Below are positions 21,625 through 33,026 of a stretch of DNA of 64,000 bases, piece by piece. The stretch's first letter is position 1, and the number at the start of each line of letters is the position of its first letter. The notes below the pieces were generated by a model, which was given only the letters and a program-made list of their open reading frames with translations, was not told where the DNA came from and did no database searches. Origin of the DNA: Falciphora oryzae (taxonomy: Eukaryota; Ascomycota; Sordariomycetes; Magnaporthales; Magnaporthaceae); NCBI GenBank assembly GCA_000733355.1, contig JNVV01000004.1, positions 124,001-188,000 on the forward strand, given 5' to 3'. Position numbers and translations under genes: made by a program.

Positions 21625-23524
21625 GATGGCGGTTTGGACGTGTCAAAGGGAGACACTTGTAAAGAGTGACTGGGTTGCGTGGAAACGAACGACTGGCAAC
21701 AACAAGGAAGCCCGAGGATGGATGTGGACGGAAAGACGAGGCGAGACGTCTCTGCAGAGAGGAGAACCAAAAGCCCGGGTCGACCAGCGGAATGGCTTCA
21801 TTTTGTATCGGCGGGCAGGCGGACGGCATGTGCCGCAAGCACTCTCCCTGTCAGCAGCAGGGACCGCCAGGAGGACCCCGCCAAGACGTCGAGCGCATGA
21901 TAGGACGGGCTGGGGTCGTCGACAGGACGGGCAGGAGATGACAGGGTGGGCTGGGAACGCACCCCAATGAGGAGCCAGCAGAGAAGCGAGGTTGGCGGTT
22001 GGGCAGGGAGGACCCTGGTGGCGCGGCCAAGACAGGGTCGATGCGAGGCTGCTCCAGAACGGGAGCTACCGGGCGCGTGTCTTTTGTGAGAGGGCGTCGG
22101 TTGTTGGAGAGCGAGGCCAGTTTGGTGGTGGTTCGTGGATCCAATACATTTTTTTATGCGAGATGTGAACAGAGGAGGCGAGTGACAGGGGCAATAGGGG
22201 AAATGATTGAACTCTGTAACTCTGTTTGGCAGCTGGTGAGCCGCCTCTCGTCGAAGTAGCCTAGTCCCTGCCTGTCCCTGCCCTTCACCCCGGCACAAGA
22301 CACAAACGGTCGGGGTTGGCTGGCAGTCGTCATGCTGCTTGGTAGCGCCAGCTTCTCCAGATCACAGATCGGAGCTACAGACTGAGACTGGCCACGGAGC
22401 CGCAAGGCATCAACCAACTCAATCTTGGCCAATTTCGCAGACGAGCCACTCAGGTTGTGGCTGTGGGGTCAATCCCCACTTGTGGTGAGTCTCCATGGTC
22501 TTCTTCCCTGTCGGTGCCTGCCAAGGCTGGCCGCAAGTGGTCGTTGCACCTGCCGTGCGGTCGTTTATCGGCGCATTTCGCGCCACCTGCGCGCCTTTTG
22601 TCCCCTGCCCACGTGGGTGGGACCCTGTTGCAGCGACTGACTCGCGGGGATCGGGGGCCAGGAGAAGACAAATCTCGAGCCGGCTGTCTGCCCGGTGCAC
22701 ACGCAAAGACCAAGCACAGGTTGTCCAGGCAGTGTGCGGTCTGTGGATTGAGGCTCCATTACTTTATCGTCAACGTTAACCATGGACGTTAACGACATTG
22801 GAATTGGAACAGAAGCCATCATAACTGCCCGTGCGCGTCCTCGCCCAAATTTCGCTCAAGCACAAAGTGGAAAACATCGGCGGGCGACCACCACTGCATT
22901 CGGTTTGTTCCGCCGATGCTGCATGTGCTTTCCCCTTTTTTTTTTTTTTTTTGGACAAGAAAATACGACCCGACAGCGCCCACGCTGACCCGAACCGGTG
23001 CATCGTGGCGGAGACGGCATCTGAGTCGTTGCATCCGAAGGCATTAAATGCGACTGCACCATTGCCCCTTTATTACAGTCCCACTCTCGCTGTTCCTGTC
23101 ATCTCTTGTGTTTCTGTGCCGGCCAACATTCCCGTGCTTCTCCCGAAAGCGCTGCGGCGGCTGTCTGCTTCCAGACCCAGCAGGGCGACTTGCTTGCAAA
23201 AGAAAGCACGGTCGCAACCCAATATCCCCGCCAAAGACCGTGCGGAATGCCAACCGCGATCGACCAGGACAAAGAGGCTTGTTTCTGGCTGGGCATTTTT
23301 GACTCGGCCGAGTTTTGTGCACTATTCTCAGCACGCGGTGGTCGAGGGCAATTTATGAACAGCGATGCGCGATGCAACGCGCCAAGCGGCGGCAAAGCAG
23401 TGATATGCATGTTGGCTGCCGCCCTACCCTGCTTCCGCCATGTGGTGGTGAGCCGCCAGGCACAGGATTAGGTATTCCCTAGGCCAGCTTTGTGCATCTT
23501 GTGTGACTTTCCCCTTATCTCGAA
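21625..23524. other. Intergenic region upstream of the HET pseudogene
   Basis: About 1.9 kb without a gene I can support. The first several hundred bases are the promoter side of the secreted-protein gene. A 17-nt T run lies at 22936-22952. I looked for an N-terminal extension of the HET pseudogene in its last kilobase and found none. Confidence 0.55.
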
Positions 23525-25175
23525 ATGAGCTCACAAGACTCTACAACCAGCGGCTGCAACAGCTCATCCCCGGAAGCACCCTCTCTGCCTTCCAGGGTCA
23601 TTGGTGTTGGGGACGACACGACACCCCCTCGGCTGGTCTCGGGGTATAAGGCCAAGGGCCATTGGATTGCGCTCAGCCATTGCTGGGGCGGCAAGATCGA
23701 CAATGTGACTTCTGGAGGCCAACCTCGCGCGGCAAAGAGCGCGCCATGCCCCTGGACGAGCTTCCCGCCAACTTCCAGGACGCCATCGTCATCACGCGCC
23801 GCCTGGGAGTGCAGTACCTATGGATCGATGCGCTGTGCATCATCCAGGACAGCATGAACGTCCAGCGGCCGAAGGAGGCGGCCAAGATGGGGCACTACTA
23901 CTCGCACTCCCTCCTGACCGTGTCCGCCACCGACGCCGAGAACTCCACGCAAGGGATCCTCCAGCGGCTAAACCCCCTCTTTGAACCGGTGAAGCTGCGG
24001 CTGGGAGGGCGATGTGCACCTTCGCGAGGACGTTGGAAGCAACGCCGCCCGGAGCCAGTCGCCCTACGTCCTGGAAAATCGCAGCTGGTGCCTGCAGGAG
24101 GAATGCCTCCCCCGAGGACCCTGACCTGCTAAAAGTTCGGCCTGAAGTGGGAGTGCCTCGAGCACAGCGAGGATGAGTGGGAGCACGCCGGCACCAGTCT
24201 CGGCTGCCGGACAAGATCATCATCCGGGCCTTCCTCGCCGAGACCCCCGAGGGCAAGATGCAGACCAACCCCTCGAGCACGGGCAACCGGTACACGGCAG
24301 GGGGCGCGGCGCGGTCCCGGGTCGAGCTCGTCGAGGAATACTCCCGGCGGTCCCTCACCTTCCAGCCCGACAAGCTCCCCGCCATCTTGGGCGTCGCGTC
24401 CTTGTTCGCCCAGGCACTCCCCGATGACGAGTACCTCGCCGGCCTCTGGCGGTCCGCCCTGAGCTGGAGCGTCGGCAAGCTCAACGGCAGGCCCGCGTAC
24501 CCGCGGTCCAGGCCGGCCGCCTACCGAGCCCCGTCCTGGAGCTGGGCGTCCGTCGACGGGCGCGTGTCCTTCCCGCTCGTGCAGTCGCCGCCCTGGCCGG
24601 CCGACATGCGGGACGACGCCTCCATGTACCCCGGCATGACCACGGTGCTGGAAGCCCGTGTCGAGCGCGGCCCGCAAGATCCCCGATCCGTATGGGCACG
24701 TCTTGGGAGGCCATGTCCGGCTCCGCGCCCTCTGGCTCGTGGTGTACCTGCACGTCGGCGACTTTCCGGAGCTGCAGCCGGGCGGCGATCCGGGCTGTGT
24801 GTGTTTCGGCCTCTCCGAGGTGAGCCGGCCAGACCCGTCCAATCTCTGGGCGGACCACACTCGGGCCCGTCGACTACCAGAAGTAGACAGCGAGAGTCTT
24901 AAAAGGTCTAGTTGCGCGTGCCAAGTCACGGCGGGCTAGACGTGACGCCGGAGCCGAAAGGTCTTCTGGACGACTCGGGGAGGATTTGCCTGGGCGTCCT
25001 GATGCTGTCCAACCGCCGCTTTCTTCTTCTCCAGCCCAACAAGCGCTTCCCGGGCACGTTTCAGCGGGTGGGATGCACAGACTTTTATTGGATTCGCAGG
25101 AGCCGCAAGGGCGGACCTATCCGTTTTGATGGGCGCTTCATCAAGAATAACACGATGGAAATTGTCATTACCTGA
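23525..25175 (+). pseudogene. HET-domain (heterokaryon incompatibility) pseudogene
   Basis: HET-family sequence is recognisable in order but spread over all three frames. The block HWIALSHCWGG is followed, after frame changes near 23710 and 23735, by the MPLDELPANFQDAIVITRRL and YLWIDALCIIQDS block to about 23990. A change near 24010 leads to the LENRSWCLQEEC block, then an in-frame TAA near 24130 just before KFGLKWECLEHSEDEWEH. Another change near 24180 opens RYTAGG..LVEEYSRRSLTF and AAYRAPSWSWASVDG; further breaks near 24665 and 24910 lead to LLLQPNKRFPGTFQRVG at the 3' end. Intact members act as cytosolic allorecognition and programmed-cell-death determinants. Length and block order suggest the whole 3' part is present while the usual N-terminal extension before the HET domain is missing. 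At least five disruptions make a functional product very unlikely. Base composition remains GC-rich, so heavy RIP is not the cause. Confidence 0.85.
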
Positions 25176-25377
25176 AGCCGGGCGCTTCCTAGTCTTTACA
25201 CGCAAAGTCACTTGCGCACGGCAAGTCTTTCGCGGCGTAAAAGGAGCATCTAACCATTGGCGGGCAGTATTGACAGTTTGATACACTCCACCACGGCAAC
25301 CCTCGTCTAGTCATCACATCCACAGCAATGTACAAACGAAAACCCACTACCACCCCAAAGTTCCCATCGCACATCCA

Positions 25378-27095
25378 CTAAGGGCGCCACCTGAAGGCCG
25401 GGTGTTTCCAGTCGAGGTCCTCGATCTGCTCCTCCGTCAGCCCAGCCAGCTCCGTCTCGACATCAAGACCGTCGCGGCGCTTGTTGTCCCACTTCATCCA
25501 GAAGTACGCTGCCAGCCCCACGACCAGGATCATGCTGGACGCGGCCAGGTTGAGCCCGTTGCCGATCTTGTAGTCGGGCGCGTCCCAGGGCAGGAACGAC
25601 CAGGTCGAGATCAGGCCGCCGATGTTGCCAAACATGACGTTGAGCCCGATGGCGCTGCTGCGGGCCGTGTCGCTGACGACGTTTGCGCTGATGTGCGCGT
25701 TGGACATGGGCCCCAGCACCATGGCGGAGCTGGCGATCAGGAACGTGGCCGCGTACCGCACCGTCGCCACCTTGGACGCCAGGAACATGGCGTAGCCCGT
25801 CATGACCATGGGCGCGCTCGCGGCGATCAGCAGCTGCCGGCGGTCCAGGTACCAGCTCAGGCTGGGGAAGGCCACGGTGAAGAAGGCGCCGACGACGTAG
25901 GGGGGCACGCTGTACAGCTGCTTCTGCACCGTCGTGTAGGCCGGGTAGATGGTGGACACGATGGTGGGCAGGAAGAAGGCCAGGCCCTGGACGGTGATGT
26001 TGTTGAACAGGAACACGACGGCGATCTCGAGCGTGACGGGGTTGAGCATGCCGGCGATCAGCTTCTTCTTGTCGATGCGGTCCAGCACCTCGGTCTGGCC
26101 GACGCGCTCCGACTTGACCCGCGCGGCGCACAGGATCTTCTCCTCCTCGGTCATCCAGCGCGCCGTCTCGGGGCGGTCGGTCAGGGTGAAAAACGCGACG
26201 ACGGACAGCACGATGGTGACGATGCCCTCGATGACAAAGATCATGCGCCACTGCGTCAGGCCGGCGAAGCTCTCGAGGGTGAGGATGGCCGAGGCCAGCA
26301 GACCACCGAAAGCGCCAGCAAGCGGCGCCATGACCATGTACAGAGACAGGCGGAAGGTCAGCTCGGCGCGCTGGTACCAGCGGGAGAGGTAGTAGGCGAT
26401 TCCCGGCAGCATGCCGGCCTCGAAGATGCCGAGCAGGAAGCGCACGCCGGCGAGGGCGTCGCGCGAGTGGCAAAACGCCGTGGCGATGGACACGATGCCG
26501 AAGAGGAGCGAGGTCGCGGGCAGGAACCAGCCGGGGCCCATCCACTTGCAGAGCACGGTCGCGGGGATCTCGAAGATGATGTACGAGATGTAGAAGATGG
26601 AGAGCACCATGTTGTAGTCGAACCCGGTCATACCGAGGTCCTTTTCGAGGCCGGCGATTTTGGCGTTGCCTGGGAGAAGGCGTTAGAAATCGTCGTGGTG
26701 CTACTGACAGCGGGCAGCAGGCCACTCACCGATGTTTGCGCGGTCGATAAAGCAAAACAGGTACAGCAGAGCGACGGTCGGGACCAGATACAGGTCCATC
26801 TTCAGCCGGAGCTTGCGGACGGCCTTTTGGTCGAACTGCAGCAGGGGGTTGCCATATCTGAAGTGGTGATGGCGATGGTTAGCATCGTGCTAGATCTTCA
26901 AATTCAGGACGACAAAAAAAAAAACCTTGGCAAAGAATCCACAACATACATGTCTGTAGCCAAATGGCCGTGGGCAGCAGCCACACGCAGAGTCTCATCC
27001 TGCAGGATCTCGACCTGCTCGTTGGTAGGCTTTCCGGCCTCGCCGCTGCTCTTGCCGGCCTCCTTCTCGACTGTGGCCGCGTCGGATTCTGTCAT
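25378..27095 (-). CDS. MFS transporter of the anion:cation symporter (Dal5/allantoate permease-like) family
   Basis: Exons 27095-26950, 26857-26730 and 26669-25378 (introns of 92 and 60 nt have good GT..AG ends) give 521 residues. The N-terminus is a ~65-residue acidic cytosolic tail. The first membrane segment begins at the family-typical KMDLYLVPTVALLYLFCFID, then NIGNAKIAGLEKDLG spans the second splice site. Later helices include GVRFLLGIFEAGMLPGIAYY and YYLSRWYQRAELTFR, both hallmark segments of the ACS/Dal5 branch. About twelve helices are expected; the tail ends in a charged segment (EEQIEDLDWKHPAFRW) also typical of the group. The substrate is probably a small organic anion or nicotinate/allantoate-like compound; sequence alone does not settle it. 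It is convergent with the HET pseudogene. A run of 11 A lies in the first intron. Confidence 0.92.
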
Positions 27096-28697
27096 GTTTG
27101 CGGGGACGGCGCTCGGAAGCAGCCGTTGTAAACGCGCTATGTGGGCGGGTTTACCAGACTGGCGGTTTCCGGGGAGAGCGGGTTGGGCTGTCAGCGCGTC
27201 GGTGGGCGGCGGCGACAGGTCTGGGCAGCAAAGGAAACGATGCAAAGATCGTATGTTTCCCCCAGATTTCTGCTCGTCCGTGGGCAGATGTGGGAGGGAG
27301 CTTGCTGCTTAGATATTCTGGGGGAAGGGCCCGCTACAGATCCCGGGGTCAGAGGTGGATGCAAAGAGAGGCCGGCAAAGGGGCACGGCAAAGGGCATTT
27401 TTCTCGAGGACCCCTGCTGGCTGGCAGATTTCCCTCCTTTTGTATATAATTTGGCAGAACCACTCTTCTGCACCAGGGCGCCACACCCCGGACAACCCCA
27501 TATTGAGGCGACTGGACCTATAGCCACCTGCTTTTCATGCCGTAAATAGCAGAGGCAGAACGCGTGTTTTGGCAGCTCAGACTCGGTGCCTTTGCGCCCA
27601 TCGTCGTTCCATCGCTCAAAGGCACGCAGCAGGGATCCCCACCTCGGCCTCGGCCACGCCCACACGGCCGTGACGTGAAAAACAGGTTAGATGGGAGGGG
27701 GGCAACATCGATCCACCTGTATTTTGGGCAGCAGCGCATCCGTTTCGGTTGCTTTTCCTAGCGCCCATCGAAACTCAGCCCTCGCTCGTCACGACACCAC
27801 CCTTTTCCTGCCCTGACATGCAATCCGGTGAACATTTGGAAGAGGAACACGCGGGGAAGGGGAAAGGAGAGACGAGGAGGATGCCGCCACCAATCGCTAG
27901 CATCCAGCTTTGCTGACTCGCTTGTGGAATTGGGAGGTGTGGTGTCTGGTGGTCCAGGACGGGTTGCCTCGGCATCGTAGCACGGCTGGTCTTGGTCCGT
28001 GGGTCAAGTCGATCGGCCCTTTTTTTTTTCTCTCTCTCTGGCAAATATCCCATCGTTTGTCTGTTTTCCATCCGGCCGTTTTCCATCTGCCCGTCGGCGT
28101 CGCGTCCATCTACCCGTCTACGAGTGAACAGTGAACGATATCGCATCAAAGTCAAAGCCAACGGTCGGTTACATCGAACAATCGGCCTCGGTCTCGGCAT
28201 CGACGATGCGGCTCCCGCGACGCCCCGTTCGGAAAAGCTGGGCGCTGCCGAAGCTTCCGGGAAGTGGCGATCAGCCATTTAGCCGGGTTGCATTCCAAGA
28301 AATGCACACGTGTTTTGTCGACGTGGTGTTGGGCTTTGTTGGAGAAAGTTGGAGGCAGCGTTGGAGAAGACGAAAAGGTTAATTAGCAGCCAATTTCGGG
28401 CAATCTCTGGTCGACCCGCTGCTTCACGACGTTCCTGTCCTGCATTGAGCGTGATTTATTTTGCTTCGTATTTTTGTCTGTTTCGGTCGCCCTCTCCGTA
28501 GGGTTTCTAGCGTCCATTATTACAGCACGGCTCTTCAGGGGAAAGGGGCAGACCCCGTGGGGGAGAATGAGGCCGGTAGCGCCCGTCGATTGCATTGCCG
28601 ACTCCATGGCTGCTGGGGTGAGGGGTTTTTGATCCCCGCACGCCCCAAGAGTGGGTCCCGTCCGCCTCCTGAGTCCGACTCAACTCAAATCACAAAC
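27096..28697. other. Intergenic region, no gene seen
   Basis: The promoter side of the MFS gene lies at its left end and the 3' UTR of the GH7 gene at its right. I found no domain-bearing frame, tRNA or repeat of note. Confidence 0.55.
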
Positions 28698-30146
28698 TCA
28701 CAGCAGCATGGCCAACGCCACACCCCCGACGACAGCCGCCGCCACACCCTCCCCTATCCGCCCGGCCCCGGCCTTGGCAGGCTGTGCCGTCGTGTCGCGC
28801 TGGTACGTCGTGTCCAGCTCGCCCCAGCGGATATTCGAAAACGTCACGGCCACGTTCGGGTTCCGCGCCAGCACCTTCTCGGGACTCCCCTCATCAGGGG
28901 CACACGGCCCGGCCGAACCGCTGTCCAGCCAGTTCATGTTGTCGCCCGTCAGTGAGTTCCAGATGCTAAACACCAGCACCATCCCGCGGCCCATGGCCTC
29001 GCCCATGCCCGCCAGCCCACCCAGCCGATTAAAAGCCTTGGCCTTGCTCGCGTCGCAAAACTGCTGCGTGATGGCCCCCGTGTCCTTGGTGTAGGCCAGC
29101 CCGTTGGCGTTGCCCGTCAGGTTCGCCGCCTCCTGCATGACGACGCGCGGGCTGTCGATGACGCGCCCGTCCTGCACGTACTTGCGCACAATCATGTCCA
29201 GCGGGCCGGCCCGGGACACGTCGCTCTCGGTGTGGTTGGCGTGCACAAACTGCGTCACCACCGTGAACGGCCGCGTCGTGTCCACCGTCATCCTCTCGCC
29301 ATAAAACGCCTTGCTGCCGTATCTGTACGTGTTCAGCCCGCACCCGGGCTTGTCGCACACCCCCTGCGTGCCGTTGCCGCACTCGTCCCCGGCACACAGG
29401 AACGACGACGGCTTGCTGCATGTGTGCGGCGTGTAGACTGTCGCCGCGTTGTTGGCCTCCCAGATGTCCATCTCGCTACAGCAGTTGCCGCTGTTGTTGA
29501 GGTTGGCCACGCCGTTGATGAAGGGTCGGTTCGTGTAGCACTGCGCGTCGCAGTACCCCGTGCCGTACGTCGCCCCCGCCTTGTTCAGCTCGCCGCGCGA
29601 CCCGGACGCGTCCATCTCGCTGAAATACAGCGCCCCGTTGAGCCCGCACCCCAGGCTCGACATGTCGACGTCGAAGGTGAGCTCCTGGTTGACCAGCTTG
29701 AACATCTCGTAGTTCTTTTTGTCTTCGGCCAGCAGGTATATCTGCGGGTTGATGCGCGTGTAGCCCGTCCCGTTGGCATTGGGCATGAACAGCCGCATCG
29801 TCATGGCGTTCCCCTTGGTGCTGACGCCGATCTTCGAGTAGTCGCTCATGGGCTCGATGAAGCACTTTTTTGTGCACGCCGCCACGTCGCCGTTGAACGA
29901 GCATTCGCTGGTAGTGTTGAGCGCCGCCGCGCACGCCTTGGTCTTGTCGCCGTCCCAGTACATGTTGTGCCCCGCCGCGCTCGCGACGATCTTGGTAGCC
30001 TTGGTCACGCAGCCCCCGGCCTTGGTGCAGAACTGCGTCGGCAGCTCTGGGTGCGCCTCGGATCCCTCGCCGATCTGCTGCGCCCCTGCGAGGGCGGCGA
30101 GGATGAGGGGCATGAACGCCGCCGGTCCGCTTGCGTGCCTCGACAT
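28698..30146 (-). CDS. GH7 cellulase (endoglucanase-like), probably GPI-anchored
   Basis: A single exon encodes 482 residues. A signal peptide (about 1-22, ending AGAQ) precedes the GH7 catalytic domain. The active-site signature CCSEMDIWEAN is intact: nucleophile Glu225, Asp227 and acid/base Glu230. Many paired Cys and the GYCDAQC and TVDTTRPFTVVTQF segments fit the fold. The sequence before the active site (FINGVANLNNSGNCC) is short compared with typical cellobiohydrolases, which favours an open-cleft endoglucanase, though I cannot model it. There is no C-terminal CBM1; instead a Gly/Ala-rich stretch ends in a hydrophobic tail (VAAAVVGGVALAMLL), as in a GPI-anchor signal. The enzyme would cleave beta-1,4-glucan at the cell surface. 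A TATA-like CATATAAG lies about 165 bp upstream on the coding strand. Confidence 0.93.
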   Translation of the reverse strand: MSRHASGPAAFMPLILAALAGAQQIGEGSEAHPELPTQFCTKAGGCVTKATKIVASAAGHNMYWDGDKTKACAAALNTTSECSFNGDVAACTKKCFIEPMSDYSKIGVSTKGNAMTMRLFMPNANGTGYTRINPQIYLLAEDKKNYEMFKLVNQELTFDVDMSSLGCGLNGALYFSEMDASGSRGELNKAGATYGTGYCDAQCYTNRPFINGVANLNNSGNCCSEMDIWEANNAATVYTPHTCSKPSSFLCAGDECGNGTQGVCDKPGCGLNTYRYGSKAFYGERMTVDTTRPFTVVTQFVHANHTESDVSRAGPLDMIVRKYVQDGRVIDSPRVVMQEAANLTGNANGLAYTKDTGAITQQFCDASKAKAFNRLGGLAGMGEAMGRGMVLVFSIWNSLTGDNMNWLDSGSAGPCAPDEGSPEKVLARNPNVAVTFSNIRWGELDTTYQRDTTAQPAKAGAGRIGEGVAAAVVGGVALAMLL

Positions 30147-31080
30147 GCTGTCTCTTGTGTCGGTGTGTTCAGTCGAGAATGTGTCTGTTGGTGCCAGTTG
30201 GGTCAGGCAAGAGATGGAAACGACCGGCGCGAGGACTTCTCTAGCTCAGGTTCAGGGGTTAACTGGGAGCTCAGGCAGCTCCCTTGGCTCGTCGGCGCCT
30301 TCACCGCATCTTATATGGATGTACCCAACATGGCAAGCAGAGCCCAAGGCAGGCATATCCCTCCAGACGGCGGGCATTGACTCCGACCCTCGTCGTCCAG
30401 TCGTTTCAAGCGGCTTATTGCAGTCGCACTCTACACCGTAAAAGTATACTAGGCAGGGCCGCGAATCATTTGGTGCATATGACCCGGTCCTCGGAACCAG
30501 AAAACCGCCGTGGGATCGGCCCATTGCAGGCCGGCCCCTGCATGCGGCCGCAAACTTTGTTTTGTTTCGAGTCGGACGAATATGTAACCCTAATCTTCCC
30601 CTCTTGCTCTCTCGCAACCTGCTCCTCCGCCAGATGGTGGCTTCTTCCGAAACCGTCGGGCATGTTATGTCTGCCAAGCTCTGAAGGGTACCAGACGGGC
30701 TTGGCCAAGAACGGGCCATGATATCCATGCAGGGGTCGAGACTATCCTCTGGACATCAAAGTTGGGGCCATGTGCAGCTGAAAGGGGATGGGACGAGATG
30801 AGCTTGTGCACATAGGGTCTCGCCTTCCCATTGACAGACCCCGAAGCCGGGAGCCAAATAGACTGCAATGCGTGGATTAAGGCCATAGAATTATTGGTAT
30901 CAAACTCCGGATCATTGCACCCCGTCCCTTTTGTCTATCAATGCCGCTCATCCCGGCCCATACATGTATGCAATTGTTCCAGCCAAAGTTTCATCATATC
31001 CAAGATCAACGGCATACTCACCCTCTCGGGGAATCGGAGCGCCGTCAAAGGTGACGCGACTGTATGCAAAAAAGTAGCCC
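30147..31080. other. Intergenic region between GH7 and siderophore-transporter genes
   Basis: Contains the GH7 promoter (both flanking genes are on the minus strand) and the 3' UTR of the transporter. No gene is seen. It is less GC-rich than the genes around it. Confidence 0.55.
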
Positions 31081-33026
31081 TCAAATGACGCGGCCCTTGA
31101 CCTGCTTAAAGTCCTTGATCCGGTAGTCGCGCCACACGACGCAGCACGCGAAGCCGAGCACAAGCACGACCGTGCTGGCGATGAGCATGTACCGCTGCGC
31201 GTCCCCGTACGCGTGCTGGATGGCCCGGCGCGCCGGCGAGCCCCAGGGGTACGACAGCTGCGTGTTGAGGTCCGAGTAGATCATCTTGAGGTTCCCCAGC
31301 TCCTCCTCCGGCAAGTACGCGGCCAGGCGGGCGGGAAAAACGCCCGTCCAGATGGCCGCGGCGACGGTGCTCCCGATAGCGCCGCCGATGGACGAGAACA
31401 TGGACATGAGGGCCAGCACGACGGCGATGTGCTGGTGCGTCACGGCCGCCATGCCCGCCATCTCGATGCAGATAACCAAGGTGCCGCCCGCGATAGCGAT
31501 GAAGACCTGGCACATGACGACGTACCCAACATTAACGTCCGGCTGCCGGAACGCCAGCATCAGCCCGACACCGACCATGGTCAGGGGCATGCCGAAATAA
31601 ACGGCCAGCCATTTGAACCGCCCCGTCCAGCGGATGAGGACGCCCACCACAATAGCCCAGAAGCACGACCCGATGCTGTAGATGTTGACGACGTACGAGC
31701 TGCGCGCCACGTCGAGCCCGTTGACTACCTGCAGGAACGACGGGAAGTAGTTGTCCCAGATGTAGAAGCTGACGAACAGCACGGCCGACAGGACTGACGC
31801 GCCCAGGATGCTGCGGTCCGTCAGCAGCTCGAAGGGGATAAAGGTTACCGGCGCGAGGAGCTTCTCGTAGAGGGCGAAAGCCACTATCAGAATGACTCCG
31901 AACACGAGCATGCAAATCACCATCGGGTTGGCCCACCGGCCCTCAACGACGGTGTAGAGACTGAACGGCAGCAGGAACAGGGCGAGCCCGCCGGCCAGCA
32001 GGACGATGCCCAGCAGGTCGAACTGGATCACGTAGAACTTGAGCGACTCCCAGACCGACCGGCCGGACTCCTCGGGCACGATCAGGCCCATGCTCTTAGC
32101 CTTGCGGTAATTCCAGACAAAGAGGCCCAGCAGCGGGGCGCACATGACGGGTGTGACGATGGCAAAGGTGCCGTACGCCCAGCGCCAGCCGATGGTTTCG
32201 AGGAAGCTTTGGGCGATGGGGCCGCTGGTCCAGACGGTGATGATGTAGGGCGACGACATGAAGGCGAACAGCAGCGCGCGGTTCTTGAGGGCTGAGGTGT
32301 CGGCGACGAAGATGGACAGGCTGTAGCTGAGGCCGTTGTAGCCGACCCAGTAGAAGACCTGGGCGGCCGCGTACATCTCGACGTTGTCGCAGGCCGCCAT
32401 CATGACCAGGCCGATGGTGAGCAGGACCATGCACAAGACGAAACCGTGGGGGCGGCCCCAGATGTCGAGCACCTTTGCCAGCGGCAGCTTGAAGAGGCCG
32501 CCGATGATGCTGGACATGACGCTCGTCGTGGCGGTGAGCGAGTGCTGCGCGAAGGACGAGGTCACGTAGGCGACTAGCGAGCTGGACATGCCCTGCTCCA
32601 TGGCGTCGACGAAGTTGATGATCCAGATCCTGGGGGCCGTGTTAGCGGCGTGATCTCTGAGGGAGTAGGGTGAACGGCAACTCACAGGACGTAGGCCAGG
32701 ATCAGGTGGTTGCGCGACCAGACCTTGGTAGTGGCCTCGATCTTCTGGACGCCGCGCTGGGCATTCTTGTCAATCGAGTCCTGGTCATCGTCCGCGGCGG
32801 CATCTCGGGCAGGAGCGTGATCCTCGGGCCCGGCCTCCCTGTCGCTGGCATTGTCAGCCGTCTGCGGGCTCTTGGGCTGGTCCTCGGTGACGACGGGGGC
32901 CGTCGCGGCGGCCGGGCGCGCAAAGATCTTGTTCATGGCGGGCAGCAGTGCTTCGGTGGACGGACGCGGGTTTGCGGACGCACTAGGGAAAGTGTCGTAT
33001 CCCCGGCCCTTGGGTGATGGCGACAT
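31081..33026 (-). CDS. Siderophore-iron MFS transporter (MirB/Sit1 type)
   Basis: Exons 33026-32686 and 32629-31081 (56-nt intron, GTGAGT..CCAG) give 629 residues. An N-terminal ~105-residue acidic tail precedes the first helix, which spans the splice site (LILAYVL then IWIINFVDAMEQGMSSSL). The segment with YVTSSFAQHSLTATTSVMSS and FKLPLAKVLDIWGRPHGF is characteristic of fungal siderophore transporters. About 14 helices are expected, and the C-terminus (QHAYGDAQRYMLIASTVVL) also matches the group. The role is proton-coupled uptake of ferric siderophores at the plasma membrane or vesicles. Two SRE/Urbs1-type motifs lie about 0.9 kb upstream (33910-33931), which fits iron-repressed expression. 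The particular siderophore is not readable from sequence. Confidence 0.93.

Noticed and set aside
28698..33026. GH7 enzyme and siderophore transporter as part of a gene cluster
   Set aside because: There is no synthetase, oxygenase or regulator nearby; adjacency alone is not evidence.
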